From Xanthobacteraceae bacterium (lineage in GTDB: Bacteria > Pseudomonadota > Alphaproteobacteria > Rhizobiales > Xanthobacteraceae), in the NCBI GenBank assembly GCA_023954195.1, contig JAMLIK010000004.1, positions 124,001 to 188,000 on the forward strand: DNA of 64,000 nucleotides, in the 5' to 3' direction. Positions 46,639-57,213 of this stretch are shown here, piece by piece. The position numbers were made by a program, and so were the translations under genes. Below the pieces are notes generated by a model. The model was not told the origin of the DNA. It made no database searches and worked only from the letters and a program-made list of their open reading frames with translations. How positions within the stretch are numbered: the first letter of the stretch is position 1; every line of letters starts with the position of its first letter.

Positions 46639-46694
46639 TTGACAGCAAGCGCGCCTGGTGGCTCTATATGAAATATAATTCAGAATAATTCGAG
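46639..46694 (+). promoter_or_regulatory. boxR/ligase divergent promoter and operator candidate
   Basis: TTGACA at 46639-46644 and TCTATA at 46663-46668, 18 bases apart, resemble a housekeeping promoter directed at the ligase gene. Directly after it lies GAAATATAATTCAG (46670-46683), the exact inverse of 40136-40149, and then a partial repeat (ATAATTCGAG). An operator overlapping the transcription start fits repression by BoxR. Confidence 0.55.
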
Positions 46695-46717
46695 ATCAAA
46701 GAAAAGGGCCGGCGAGG

Positions 46718-48301
46718 ATGCGGATTTCAGACGAAGGGTTGGTCGGGAGCGCGGGCATGACCGGGTTGCCGAATTCCTACAATGCGGTGACCTGGCTGCT
46801 CGACCGCAACGTCGGCGAAGGGCGCGGTGGCAAGCTCGCCTTCACCGACACCGTCAATCAGTTGACCTACGCTCAATTGCAGTCGCAAAGCCGCCGCCTC
46901 GCCAACCTGCTGCGTCGGCTCGGCGTTCGCCGCGAGGAGCGGGTGGCGATGGTGATGCTCGACACGGTGGAGTTTCCCGTGGTGTTTCTCGGCGCGATGC
47001 GCGCGGGCAGCGTGCCGGTGCCGCTCAACACGCTGCTGACGCCTGAGCAATACGCCTACATCCTCGCCGACTGCCGCGCGCGCGTGCTGTTCGTGTCCGA
47101 AGCGTTGTGGCCCGCGCTGCGCGAGGTGGCGGGCCGCATCGCGACGCTCGAACACGTTGTCATCGTCGGCGCGAATGCCGACGGCCAATTGAAATTCTCC
47201 GATGAAATGGCGAGGGAAACCGATCACTTCGCTACCGCCGACACGCACCCGGAGGAGCCGGCGTTCTGGCTCTATTCGTCGGGATCGACCGGCATGCCGA
47301 AGGGCGTGCGGCATCTGCACGCCTCGCTCGCCGCGACCGCCGACACCTACGCCAGGCAGGTGCTCGGCATTCGCGAGGACGATGTCTGCCTGTCTGCGGC
47401 GAAGCTGTTTTTCGCCTACGGTCTCGGCAACGCGCTGACGTTTCCGATGTCGGTCGGCGCGACCACGGTGCTCAACGCGGAGCGGCCGACGCCGGCGCGG
47501 ATGTTCGAATTGATGCAGGCGTACAATCCGAGCATCTTCTTCGGCGTGCCGACGCTGTTCGCGGCGATGCTCAACGACGAGGCGCTGAAGAACGCCGGCG
47601 GCGGCGAGCGGCTGCGGGTCTGCACCTCGGCCGGCGAGGCGCTGCCGGAGTCGGTCGGCAATCATTGGCGCGCGCGTTTCAACGTCGACATTCTTGACGG
47701 CGTCGGCTCCACCGAACTGTTGCACATCTTCCTGTCGAACGCGCCGGGCGACGTGAAATACGGCACCTCCGGGCGGCCGGTGCCGGGTTATCAGGTGCGG
47801 CTGGTGGATGAGAACGGCGACGATGTCGCCGATGGCGAGGTCGGCGAGTTGCTGGTCGATGCGCCGTCCGCCGGCGAGGGCTACTGGAATCAGCGCGGCA
47901 AATCGCGGCGCACCTTCGAGGGCAACTGGACCCGCACCGGCGACAAATACGTGCGCGACGCCGACGGCCGCTATACCTACTGCGGGCGCGCCGACGACAT
48001 GTTCAAGGTGTCGGGCAACTGGGTGTCGCCGTTCGAGGTCGAGAGCGCGCTGATTACCCATCCGGCGGTCGCCGAAGCCGCCGTGGTGCCGGAGCAGGAC
48101 GGCGAAGGTCTGCTCAAGCCGAAAGCCTTCGTGGTGCTGAAGCCCGGCGCGGCCACCGACGGCCTTCGCGAGGCGCTGAAAGAGCACGTCAAGCACGCGG
48201 TGGGGCCGTGGAAATATCCGCGCTGGATCGAGGTGGTGGAGGCGCTGCCGAAAACCGCGACCGGAAAGATCCAGCGATTCAAGCTGCGCGGCGGATCGTA
48301 A
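46718..48301 (+). CDS. Benzoate-CoA ligase
   Basis: This enzyme activates benzoate to benzoyl-CoA with ATP. The 527-residue protein matches BclA/BadA: GLPNSYNAVTWLLDRNV at the N-terminus, AMP-binding WLYSSGSTGMPKGVRHLH, FFAYGLGNALTFPMS, DGVGSTELLHIFLSN and the C-terminal Lys in LPKTATGKIQRFKLR. An ATG at 46757 is an alternative start. It supplies the substrate of BoxAB and the BoxR effector. Confidence 0.95.
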   Translation: MRISDEGLVGSAGMTGLPNSYNAVTWLLDRNVGEGRGGKLAFTDTVNQLTYAQLQSQSRRLANLLRRLGVRREERVAMVMLDTVEFPVVFLGAMRAGSVPVPLNTLLTPEQYAYILADCRARVLFVSEALWPALREVAGRIATLEHVVIVGANADGQLKFSDEMARETDHFATADTHPEEPAFWLYSSGSTGMPKGVRHLHASLAATADTYARQVLGIREDDVCLSAAKLFFAYGLGNALTFPMSVGATTVLNAERPTPARMFELMQAYNPSIFFGVPTLFAAMLNDEALKNAGGGERLRVCTSAGEALPESVGNHWRARFNVDILDGVGSTELLHIFLSNAPGDVKYGTSGRPVPGYQVRLVDENGDDVADGEVGELLVDAPSAGEGYWNQRGKSRRTFEGNWTRTGDKYVRDADGRYTYCGRADDMFKVSGNWVSPFEVESALITHPAVAEAAVVPEQDGEGLLKPKAFVVLKPGAATDGLREALKEHVKHAVGPWKYPRWIEVVEALPKTATGKIQRFKLRGGS

Positions 48302-48350
48302 CGCGCGCGATCACGAGAACAACGTATGTTGAAATAGCGGGATCAAGTCG

Positions 48351-49166
48351 ATGACCCTTCAATCTTCCGGAACGCTCACCATCGGCGACGCGCGCATCGA
48401 ATACCGCATGACCGGGCCTTCGCCGGACGCCGCGCCGACGCTGGTGCTGCTGCATGAGGGGCTGGGCTGCGCGGCGTTGTGGGGCGATTTTCCGCAGCGG
48501 CTCGCCGAGGTGACCGGCTGCGGCGTGTTCGCCTATTCGCGCGCGGGCTACGGCGCGTCGTCGCCGGCCGCGTTGCCGCGCCGGCCCGATTACATGCACG
48601 TCGAGGCGCTCGACGTGTTGCCGCGCGTGTTGGAGGCGATCGGCTTCAGGCGCGGGCTTTTGATCGGCCATTCCGACGGCGCGTCGATCGCGGCGATCTA
48701 TGCCGGCGGCGTGCAGGATCATCGCGTGCGCGGGGTGGCGCTGATGGCGCCGCATTTCGTCGTCGAGGACATATCGATCGCCTCGATCGCGCAGGCCAAG
48801 GCGGCTTATGAATCCGGCGATCTCAAACAGAAGCTGGCGCGCTGGCACCATGATGCCGACAACGCGTTCCACGGCTGGAACGGCGCGTGGCTCGATCCGC
48901 GCTTCCACGATTGGGATATCTCGGATTCGCTGGCCTACATTCGCGTGCCGGTGCTGATCGTCCAGGGCGAGAACGATCAATACGGCACCGTGCGCCAGAT
49001 CGAGGTGGCGCAGGAGGAATGCTATTGCCCGGTCGATGTCGCGCTGCTGCCGGGTGTCGGTCATTCGCCGTATCGCGAGGCGCCGGATCGGACGCTTGCG
49101 GTGCTGCGCGACTTCGCCGACCGGATTTTGCGCCTCCATGAAAGCGAGGCGGACCGCGCGGCGTGA
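48351..49166 (+). CDS. Alpha/beta hydrolase of the box cluster
   Basis: The 271-residue alpha/beta hydrolase has VLLHEGLGC (oxyanion region), the nucleophile elbow LIGHSDGAS (Ser), an acid in LIVQGENDQYG and the His in LLPGVGHSPYREAP. It lies between the ligase and boxC genes on the same strand. The substrate is unknown; a thioesterase or a ring-opening hydrolase role would fit the location. Confidence 0.85.
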   Translation: MTLQSSGTLTIGDARIEYRMTGPSPDAAPTLVLLHEGLGCAALWGDFPQRLAEVTGCGVFAYSRAGYGASSPAALPRRPDYMHVEALDVLPRVLEAIGFRRGLLIGHSDGASIAAIYAGGVQDHRVRGVALMAPHFVVEDISIASIAQAKAAYESGDLKQKLARWHHDADNAFHGWNGAWLDPRFHDWDISDSLAYIRVPVLIVQGENDQYGTVRQIEVAQEECYCPVDVALLPGVGHSPYREAPDRTLAVLRDFADRILRLHESEADRAA

Positions 49167-49266
49167 ACTCGCGCGCGGGAATCTTGCGGCGAGGCGACGG
49201 CCGATTCGGGGCGACAACAAGGCCGCCGGTTCGCCACGGCTTGAGGTCGGTCACTATGAATAAAAG

Positions 49267-49310
49267 TGCATGTTTTGGTAGACAGTGCCAGCATCATGCA
49301 CTATGATGCA
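49267..49310 (+). promoter_or_regulatory. Palindrome with TGCA repeats upstream of boxC
   Basis: A perfect 7-bp inverted repeat GCATCAT-gcact-ATGATGC (49291-49309) overlaps two direct TGCA repeats six bases apart (49297-49300 and 49307-49310), and a third TGCA is at 49267. Direct TGCA repeats are, as I recall, the reported BoxR operator in Azoarcus. The site is 26 bases before the boxC ATG, so boxCBA probably has its own regulated promoter. Confidence 0.6.
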
Positions 49311-49335
49311 TATATTAATAGACAGGGATGGTTTC

Positions 49336-51024
49336 ATGGCCGGCGAAGATCGGGTGCTCGCGAACGGCGCCAAGCATATTGACTTCCAGACCGATCCCAG
49401 CCGTTACCGCCACTGGCGCATCGACGTCGCCGGCGAGGTCGCCACCCTGACCATGGATGTCGACGAGAACGGCGGGCTGTTCGAAGGCTATCAGCTCAAG
49501 CTCAACTCCTACGATCTCGGCGTCGATATCGAACTCGCCGACGCGGCGCAGCGGCTGCGCTTCGAGCATCCCGCGGTCAAGGTGGTGGTGATGCGCTCCG
49601 GCAAGAACCGGGTGTTCTGCGCCGGCGCCAACATCCGCATGCTGGCGGGCGCGACCCACGCCCACAAGGTCAACTTCTGCAAGTTCACCAACGAGACCCG
49701 CAACGGCCTGGAGGATTCCAGCGAGAACTCCGGCCAGAAGTTCGTCTGCGTGGTCAACGGCACCGCGGCCGGCGGCGGCTACGAACTGGCGCTGGCGACC
49801 GATCACATCATCATGGCCGACGACGGCGCGGCGGCGGTGGCGCTGCCGGAAGTGCCGCTGCTGGCGGTGTTGCCTGGCACCGGCGGGCTGACCCGTGTGG
49901 TCGACAAGCGCAAGGTGCGCCGCGATCACGCCGATTACTTCTGCACCATCGAGGAAGGCATCAAGGGCAAGCGCGCGGTGCAGTGGCGCCTGGTCGATGA
50001 GATCGCGCCCAACAGCAAGCTGGAAGCGAAGCTCGCCGAGCGCGCCACGGCGCTGGCGGCGACCTCGACCCGCAACGGCGACGGCCCCGGCATCGCGCTG
50101 ACGCCGCTTCATCGCACGATCGACGACGGCGGCCTGCATTATGACTTCGTCGATGTCGAGATCGATCGCGGCCAGCGCACCGCCACCATCACCGTCAAGG
50201 CGCCGGACGCCGCGCCGCCGGCCGATATCGCCGGGCTCGTGGCGCAAGGCGCCGACTTCTGGTCGCTGAAGGCGGCGCGCGAACTCGACGACGCCATTCT
50301 GCATCTGCGCATCAACGAACTCGATATCGCGATGCTGGTGTTCAAGTCGCTCGGCGAGGCGGCAAACGTGCTGGCTTACGACGGCTTTCTCGAAACCAAC
50401 AAGGCGCACTGGCTGGTCAACGAAATCCGCCATTACTGGAAGCGGGTACTGAAGCGCATCGACGTCACCTCGCGGACGCTGGTGACGCTGGTGGAGCCGG
50501 GCTCCTGCTTCGCCGGCACGCTGGCCGAACTGGTGTTCGCGGCGGACCGCTCCTACATGCTGGTCGGCCAACGCGACGGCGACAACCGCGCGCCGCCTGC
50601 GCTCGTGCTCAACGCCATGAATTTCGGCCCCTATCCGATGAGCCACGGCTTGACGCGGTTGCAATCGCGCTTTCAGGCCGACCCGAACGATATCGACGCG
50701 GCGAAAGCACGGATCGGCGAGGCGCTCGACGCCGAAAGCGCCGAGGCGCTGGGTCTCGTCACCTTCGCGCTCGACGATATCGACTGGGACGACGAGGTGC
50801 GGGTGTTCATGGAGGAGCGCGCCAGCTTCTCGCCGGACTCACTCACCGGCATGGAGGCCAACCTGCGCTTCGTCGGCCCGGAGACGATGGAATCGAAAAT
50901 TTTCGCGCGCCTCACGGCGTGGCAGAACTGGATTTTCCAGCGCCCCAACGCGGTCGGCGAGGACGGCGCGCTGCGCCGCTACGGCACCGGCGTCAAGGCG
51001 CGGTTCGACATGACAAGGGTTTGA
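49336..51024 (+). CDS. boxC: 2,3-epoxybenzoyl-CoA dihydrolase
   Basis: BoxC opens and hydrolyses the epoxide made by BoxAB, releasing formate and a dehydroadipyl semialdehyde CoA ester. The 562-residue protein is a long crotonase-family enzyme with RVFCAGANIRMLAG (oxyanion hole) and CVVNGTAAGGGYELALA. The ATG at 49336 is preferred over the upstream GTG at 49285, because that would place coding sequence over the operator-like palindrome. Formate released here could feed the formate dehydrogenase of this window. Confidence 0.95.
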   Translation: MAGEDRVLANGAKHIDFQTDPSRYRHWRIDVAGEVATLTMDVDENGGLFEGYQLKLNSYDLGVDIELADAAQRLRFEHPAVKVVVMRSGKNRVFCAGANIRMLAGATHAHKVNFCKFTNETRNGLEDSSENSGQKFVCVVNGTAAGGGYELALATDHIIMADDGAAAVALPEVPLLAVLPGTGGLTRVVDKRKVRRDHADYFCTIEEGIKGKRAVQWRLVDEIAPNSKLEAKLAERATALAATSTRNGDGPGIALTPLHRTIDDGGLHYDFVDVEIDRGQRTATITVKAPDAAPPADIAGLVAQGADFWSLKAARELDDAILHLRINELDIAMLVFKSLGEAANVLAYDGFLETNKAHWLVNEIRHYWKRVLKRIDVTSRTLVTLVEPGSCFAGTLAELVFAADRSYMLVGQRDGDNRAPPALVLNAMNFGPYPMSHGLTRLQSRFQADPNDIDAAKARIGEALDAESAEALGLVTFALDDIDWDDEVRVFMEERASFSPDSLTGMEANLRFVGPETMESKIFARLTAWQNWIFQRPNAVGEDGALRRYGTGVKARFDMTRV

Positions 51025-51205
51025 GGAGCGAATAGCGAATAGTAAGTAGCGAATAGAAAGCAGCGTTCCCGGCGTCATTGCCGGACTTGATCCGGCAATC
51101 CATCTTCTTGAAAATTGATGGATGCCCGGGTCAAGCCCGGGCATGACAACCGAAAAACGTCAGGCCAATCTATTCGCTACTTACTCCTCACTATTCGCTT
51201 CCTCC
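51023..51205. repeat. Large palindrome filling the boxC-boxB gap
   Basis: The outer arms (51023-51056 and 51170-51205) are inverted copies built of heptamer-like units (AGCGAAT, AGTAAGT). Inside lies a REP pair (CGTCATTGCCGGACTTGATC ... GCCCGGGCATGAC). The whole 183 bases can fold into one long stem. A related element fills the boxB-boxA gap. Confidence 0.85.
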
Positions 51206-51219
51206 CAAGGGAGAGAAAA

Positions 51220-52665
<1,446 letters not shown>

Positions 52666-52666
52666 T

Positions 52667-52808
52667 GAGTGAGCGAGTAGTAAGTAGCGAGTAGCGAATA
52701 GCGAATAGCGAGTAGGGCTTTCGGCGTCATGGCCGGGTCAAGCCCGGTGATGACGCTCAAAATTCAAACGCTACTTACTACTTACTATTCGCTACTCGCT
52801 ACTCACTC
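52667..52808. repeat. Large palindrome filling the boxB-boxA gap
   Basis: The left arm (52667-52715) and right arm (52769-52808) are inverted copies of tandem AGCGAGT/AGCGAAT/AGTAAGT units. A single REP core (CGTCATGGCCGGGTCAAGCC) sits inside. It shares arms and design with 51023-51205 but differs in its inner part. Confidence 0.85.
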
Positions 52809-52826
52809 CATACCGAAGGCGTGGCC

Positions 52827-54020
52827 ATGAACGCTCCCCTCAAGAAACAGCACCTGATCGATCCGGAGATCTGCATCCGCTGCAACACCTGCGAGGAGAC
52901 CTGCACGATCGGCGCCATCACCCACGACGACAATAACTACGTGGTCAACGCCGATATCTGCAATTACTGCATGGACTGCATCTCGCCGTGCCCGACCGGC
53001 GCCATCGACAACTGGCGCGTGGTGGCGGAGCCGTATTCGCTGGAGGATCAGTTCTCGTGGAGCGACCTGCCGGCGCAGGAGGATGTCGCGAGCGAGGACG
53101 CCGGCGGCGCGATCGAGGCGCTGGAGGACGAGATCGGCGCGCTGCTTGAGGAAGCGCGCAAGGGGCTCGGCGGCAAAGCGGTCGCCCCGCATTCCGCCAG
53201 CAAGCCGACCATCAATCTCTACAATCGCGGCAAGCCGGCGGTGGCGACCGTGACCGGCAATTTCCGCCTCACCGACGCCAGCGCCGAATCCGACGTGCGC
53301 CACATCATTCTCGACTTCGGCGACCAGCCGTTCCCGGTGCTGGAAGGCCAGAGCATCGGCATCGTCGCGCCGGGCGTCGATGCGGACGGCAAGCCGCATC
53401 CGGTGCGGCTCTATTCGGTGGCGAGTTCGCGCGACGGCGAGCGGCCCAACACCAACAATCTGGCGCTGACGGTGAAGCGCGAGCCGCGCGGCCTTTGCTC
53501 GAACTATCTGTGCGATCTGCCGCGCGGCGCCAGGGTGGAGGTCACCGGCCCGTTCGGCGCGACCTTCCTGCATCCGAACGATCCGGCCGCCAACATCATC
53601 ATGATCTGCACCGGCACCGGCTCGGCCCCGTTCCGCGGCTTCACCGAGCGCCGCCGCCGCGCCATGCCGGACGCCGGCGGCCGGCTGTTGCTGTTCTTCG
53701 GCGCGCGGCGGCCGGAGGAACTGCCGTATTTCGGCCCGCTGCAAAAGGTGCCGTCAAAACTGCTCGGCAAATTCTTCTGCTACTCGCGCGTCGCCGGCCA
53801 GCCGCGCGTCTATGTGCAGGACCGCATCCGCGCCGAGGCGGCGCAGATCGCGGCCTTGCTCGGCCACGCCGGCACCCATGTCTACATCTGCGGGCTGAAG
53901 GGCATGGAAACCGGCGTCGATGAAGCCTTCGCCGACGTCTGCCGCGGCGCATCGCTCAACTGGGCGACGCTGAAGGCCGACATGCGCGACAACGGCCGCT
54001 ATCACGTCGAGACGTATTGA
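52827..54020 (+). CDS. boxA: Benzoyl-CoA 2,3-epoxidase, reductase subunit
   Basis: BoxA passes electrons from NADPH to BoxB. The 397-residue protein has an N-terminal 2x[4Fe-4S] ferredoxin domain ([11 protein letters not shown] and [11 protein letters not shown]), an acidic linker, then a ferredoxin-NADP reductase module with FAD-binding [11 protein letters not shown] and NADP-binding [17 protein letters not shown] 52827 was chosen; a GTG at 52821 is in frame. The order boxC-boxB-boxA matches other box clusters. Confidence 0.95.
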   Translation: MNAPLKKQHLIDPEICIRCNTCEETCTIGAITHDDNNYVVNADICNYCMDCISPCPTGAIDNWRVVAEPYSLEDQFSWSDLPAQEDVASEDAGGAIEALEDEIGALLEEARKGLGGKAVAPHSASKPTINLYNRGKPAVATVTGNFRLTDASAESDVRHIILDFGDQPFPVLEGQSIGIVAPGVDADGKPHPVRLYSVASSRDGERPNTNNLALTVKREPRGLCSNYLCDLPRGARVEVTGPFGATFLHPNDPAANIIMICTGTGSAPFRGFTERRRRAMPDAGGRLLLFFGARRPEELPYFGPLQKVPSKLLGKFFCYSRVAGQPRVYVQDRIRAEAAQIAALLGHAGTHVYICGLKGMETGVDEAFADVCRGASLNWATLKADMRDNGRYHVETY

Positions 54021-54055
54021 TTCCGAATGAGGCGGCAAGCGGTGCGCCGTTCTTT

Positions 54056-54078
54056 CCCTCTCCCGCAAGGGGAGAGGG
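54056..54078 (+). terminator. Hairpin 3' of boxA
   Basis: CCCTCTCCC-GCAAG-GGGAGAGGG forms a 9-bp stem 36 bases after the boxA stop, before the convergent SDR gene. There is no T-run, but the position fits the end of the box transcript. Confidence 0.5.
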
Positions 54079-54121
54079 CGCCGACCCGGCTCGCCGCCAC
54101 TCAATGACGGCGGTGACGCCC

Positions 54122-54928
54122 TTACGGCTCGCCCGACACCGGCACGCTCAAATTGGCGTAGACGATGCCGCCGTCGATCGCGATGGCGTTGCCGACGACG
54201 TAGTCGCCGGCGCGCGAGGCGAGGAAGACGGCGAGGCCCGCCATGTCGTCGTCGTCGCCGATGCGCTTGGCCGGGATCCATTTCGAGATATGGTCGCCCT
54301 GGTCGCGCGCCGCGCGGTTCATGTCGGAGGCGAACGCGCCGGGGCAGATCGCGGTGACGGCGATGTGGTCCTCGATCAGCCGCGCCGCCATGCGGCGGGT
54401 CAGGTGGATCACCGCCGCCTTGCTGGCCTGGTAGGAATAGGTCTCCATCGGGTTGACCGACAGGCCATCGACCGAGGCGATGTTGATGACCTTGCCGGGC
54501 TTCTCCCTGGTCGCGGCGGCGCGCAGCGGCTTGGCCAGCGCCTGGGTCAGGAAGAACAGCGACTTGACGTTGAGGTTCATCACCTTGTCCCAGCCGGATT
54601 CCGGAAATTCGTCGAAGGTCGAGCCCCACGCCGCGCCGGCGTTGTTGACCAGGATGTCGAGCTTCTCCTCGCGCTTCATGAATTCCCCGGCGAGCGTCTT
54701 GCAGCCCTCGACCGTGGCCATGTCGATCGGCAGCGCGATGCACTCGCCGTCATAGGCGGCGGTCAGCTCCTTCGCCGTTTCCTCGCAGGGGCCGGCCTTG
54801 CGCGCGGTGATGTAAACCTTCGACGCGCCGTAGGCGAGGAAGCCTCCCGCGATCATCTTGCCGATGCCGCGCGAGCCCCCGGTCACCAGCGCGACGCGGC
54901 CCTTGAGCGAAAACAGATCCTTGAACAT
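54122..54928 (-). CDS. SDR-family oxidoreductase
   Basis: This 268-residue classical short-chain dehydrogenase has VTGGSRGIGKMIA (cofactor), VNNAGAAWG, catalytic Ser in NIASVDG and Tyr/Lys in YSYQASKAAV. ATG 54926-54928 has GGGAGG before it; the longer frame to 54982 was rejected. It converges with boxA. A 3-oxoacyl-type reductase is possible, but the substrate is unknown. Confidence 0.85.
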   Translation of the reverse strand: MFKDLFSLKGRVALVTGGSRGIGKMIAGGFLAYGASKVYITARKAGPCEETAKELTAAYDGECIALPIDMATVEGCKTLAGEFMKREEKLDILVNNAGAAWGSTFDEFPESGWDKVMNLNVKSLFFLTQALAKPLRAAATREKPGKVINIASVDGLSVNPMETYSYQASKAAVIHLTRRMAARLIEDHIAVTAICPGAFASDMNRAARDQGDHISKWIPAKRIGDDDDMAGLAVFLASRAGDYVVGNAIAIDGGIVYANLSVPVSGEP

Positions 54929-55033
54929 GATGCCTCCCATCGATAATGGCGGATTTAGCCCTTGGGCGGGGAGGCAAGTCAAGGCGAGCGGCGGGCGGGG
55001 ACGTCGGTGGTCGCGCGGCGTCCCCGGTTCACC

Positions 55034-55261
55034 TCAACGCCAGTAGTTGTTGGCGGCGGCCACCGTCTGGAAGTGCACGGCGATGACGTGCGAGGAGGCG
55101 ATCAGTTGCGGGGCGTCGTGGTCATAGGCCGCGCGCAGGCTGGCGCGCACCGCGTCGGAGGGCTGGGTGTATTTGACGCCGACCCGCGACAGTTTCACCG
55201 CCAGTTCGAAGCCCGCCTGCGGCGTCTCGGTTTTCAGGGAGGGAAGCCAGGTTTCGCTCAT
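55034..55261 (-). CDS. Hexameric tyrosine-coordinated heme protein (HTHP)
   Basis: The 75-residue product (MSETWLPSLKTETPQAGFEL..., ending HFQTVAAANNYWR) matches my recollection of HTHP, a small hexamer described from Silicibacter (Ruegeria) pomeroyi with one heme per subunit and peroxidase/catalase activity. The heme Tyr in that family is Tyr45 of the mature protein. Here Tyr46 with the start Met (RAAYDHDA) falls on it. An in-frame ATG at 55273 is an alternative start. It lies 105 bases upstream of the SDR gene on the same strand. Confidence 0.8.
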   Translation of the reverse strand: MSETWLPSLKTETPQAGFELAVKLSRVGVKYTQPSDAVRASLRAAYDHDAPQLIASSHVIAVHFQTVAAANNYWR

Positions 55262-55478
55262 TGCACCATCCATCTTGGAAAATCTGGAACGGTTCTCATC
55301 TGAGCGAGGAAGATATATCATGTCTACATCTTTTTCGCCGATCGCCTGATCCGCCTGAAGGTCTTCCCGGCCGTCGCCGCGCGCGCCGCCCAAGACTTGC
55401 GTCACCGCACCGCATTTCGAAATTGACAGTATCTCAAGCATTTGTTTTCACTCCGTTTCAGGATCCGGTGGGAATCGA

Positions 55479-56873
55479 ATGCGCGGACTTTTCAGGTGGA
55501 GCAGGAAGTGGTGGCCGGGTCTCATTCCGCTTGCCGTGCTGTGGGGTCTGGCGGCCTGGTCCAACACCGTGCCGCTGGAGCGCAGCCTCGCGGAGGCGAC
55601 CTCGGCCGCGCTCAAGAATGACGTGCTCGACAAGACCCGGATCGAGGTCGCCGGCCGCGACGTCACCTTTTCCGCCGACGCGTTTTCCGAGGAAGGCCGG
55701 CGCAGCGCGCTGACCTCGGTGGAGGGGGTGCCCGGCGTCCGGCTGGTCAACGACCGCACCCGGCTGGTGCCGGAAGCCAAGCCCTATGTCTGGACCGCGA
55801 CGCGCGACGTGGTGCGGGTGACGCTGTCCGGCAGCACGCCGCTGCCGGCGATCAAGGCGCGGTTGCAGGAGGCGGCGAAGGCCGCGCTGGGCGGCGTCGA
55901 GGTGGTCGACCAGACCGCCTTCGCGCGCGGCGCGCCGGCGCGGTTCGACGCCGCCGTGCTGCTGCTGATCGACCAGGTCGCCCGTCTCAAGGAGGGCAAG
56001 GTCACGCTGTCCGACAAGGCGGTGACGTTGTCCGGCATGGCGCGCGAACTCGGCGGCCGCGAGGCGATCTGGGCCGGCCTGCGCAATCTTCCCGAGGGCT
56101 ACACGGTCGCCGCCAACGACATCGCCGCGCCGCCTTACGTGTTTCAGGCCAACAAGGATCCGGTCGGCGGCACGCTGACGCTGAGCGGCTACGTCCCCGA
56201 CAACAAGGTTCACGCCGAACTGGTCGCGGCGGCGCAGCGCAAGTTCTTCGGCGAGACGGTGACCGATACGCTGAAAGCCTCGATCGGCGCGCCGAAGGGA
56301 TTCGCCGAGGTCGTCACCCGCGCGCTGGGCGCGCTGTCGCGGCTGTCCACCGGCGCGCTGACGGTGGCGGATCGCGAGGTGACGCTGTCGGGCGACGCAC
56401 TGTTCGACGGCGCCGCCAATCAGATCCGCCAGAGTCTCGGCAAGAACCTGCCGGAGGGCTGGAAGGCCAAGGCCGAGATTTCGGTGAAGCCGGCGGCGTC
56501 GCAGGTCGACGCCAGCGTATGCCAGCGGCTGTTCTCCGACGTGCTGGGGCAGGGCCGCATCCGCTTCGAATCCGGCCAGGCCACCATCAGCGCCGATTCC
56601 GCCGGATTGCTGGACCGGCTGGCCGAGATCGCGCTGCGCTGCCCGACCGCCGCCATCGAGATCGTGGGTCATACCGACGGCGACGGCGACGCCGCCGCCA
56701 ATCAGGCGCTGTCGGAGGCGCGGGCCAAGGCCGTGGCCGATTATCTGGTCAGGGCGGGGCTGCCCGCCGATCGCTTCAAGACCTCGGGGCAGGGCAGTTC
56801 CGTGCCGATCGCGGAAAACGACACCGAGGAAGGCAAGGCGAAGAACCGCCGCATCGATTTTCTGGTGAGGTGA
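55479..56873 (+). CDS. BON-domain OmpA-family envelope protein
   Basis: The 464-residue protein has one N-terminal membrane anchor (LIPLAVLWGLAAWS), then about three BON-like segments (repeated VTLSG strands near residues 115, 185, 235 and 310) and a C-terminal OmpA peptidoglycan-binding domain (IEIVGHTDGDGDAAANQALSEARAKAV...). The design, anchor-BON-OmpA, recalls mycobacterial ArfA (OmpATb). It is followed after 4 bases by a small membrane protein gene. Confidence 0.88.
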   Translation: MRGLFRWSRKWWPGLIPLAVLWGLAAWSNTVPLERSLAEATSAALKNDVLDKTRIEVAGRDVTFSADAFSEEGRRSALTSVEGVPGVRLVNDRTRLVPEAKPYVWTATRDVVRVTLSGSTPLPAIKARLQEAAKAALGGVEVVDQTAFARGAPARFDAAVLLLIDQVARLKEGKVTLSDKAVTLSGMARELGGREAIWAGLRNLPEGYTVAANDIAAPPYVFQANKDPVGGTLTLSGYVPDNKVHAELVAAAQRKFFGETVTDTLKASIGAPKGFAEVVTRALGALSRLSTGALTVADREVTLSGDALFDGAANQIRQSLGKNLPEGWKAKAEISVKPAASQVDASVCQRLFSDVLGQGRIRFESGQATISADSAGLLDRLAEIALRCPTAAIEIVGHTDGDGDAAANQALSEARAKAVADYLVRAGLPADRFKTSGQGSSVPIAENDTEEGKAKNRRIDFLVR

Positions 56874-56877
56874 GGCG

Positions 56878-57213
56878 ATGGCCGCTTTCGTGAGCTTCCA
56901 TTGGGGCTGGCTGCTCGGTGCGCTGCTGCTCGGGCTGGCGATGGGATGGATCTCGGTGGTCCAGCACGGCGAGGGCCTGTCGAAAAAGGCGGCGCGGGTG
57001 ATCGCGGGGCTGCTGGTGGCGGTGATCGGCGTGGCGGTCGGCCGCGTGGTGCCCGGCCGTCCCGGCTACTGGCTCGACCTCGGTCTGGTCATGCTCGCCG
57101 CCTATCTGGTCGGCTGCGCCGTCGGCGCGGCGTTGCGCGACCGGCTGGTGGCGCGGCAGATGGCCGCCGGGCGGATTCCGCCGCGGCCCGATCCGGCGGA
57201 ACCCACGCCATGA
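56878..57213 (+). CDS. Small membrane partner of the BON-OmpA protein
   Basis: This 111-residue protein has three membrane helices (from WLLGALLLGLAMGWISVV) and a short basic Pro-rich tail. No family is recognised. It starts 4 bases after the BON-OmpA gene, so they form a two-gene operon. In mycobacteria, ArfA likewise has a small membrane partner (ArfB), but I see no sequence match to it. Confidence 0.65.
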   Translation: MAAFVSFHWGWLLGALLLGLAMGWISVVQHGEGLSKKAARVIAGLLVAVIGVAVGRVVPGRPGYWLDLGLVMLAAYLVGCAVGAALRDRLVARQMAAGRIPPRPDPAEPTP

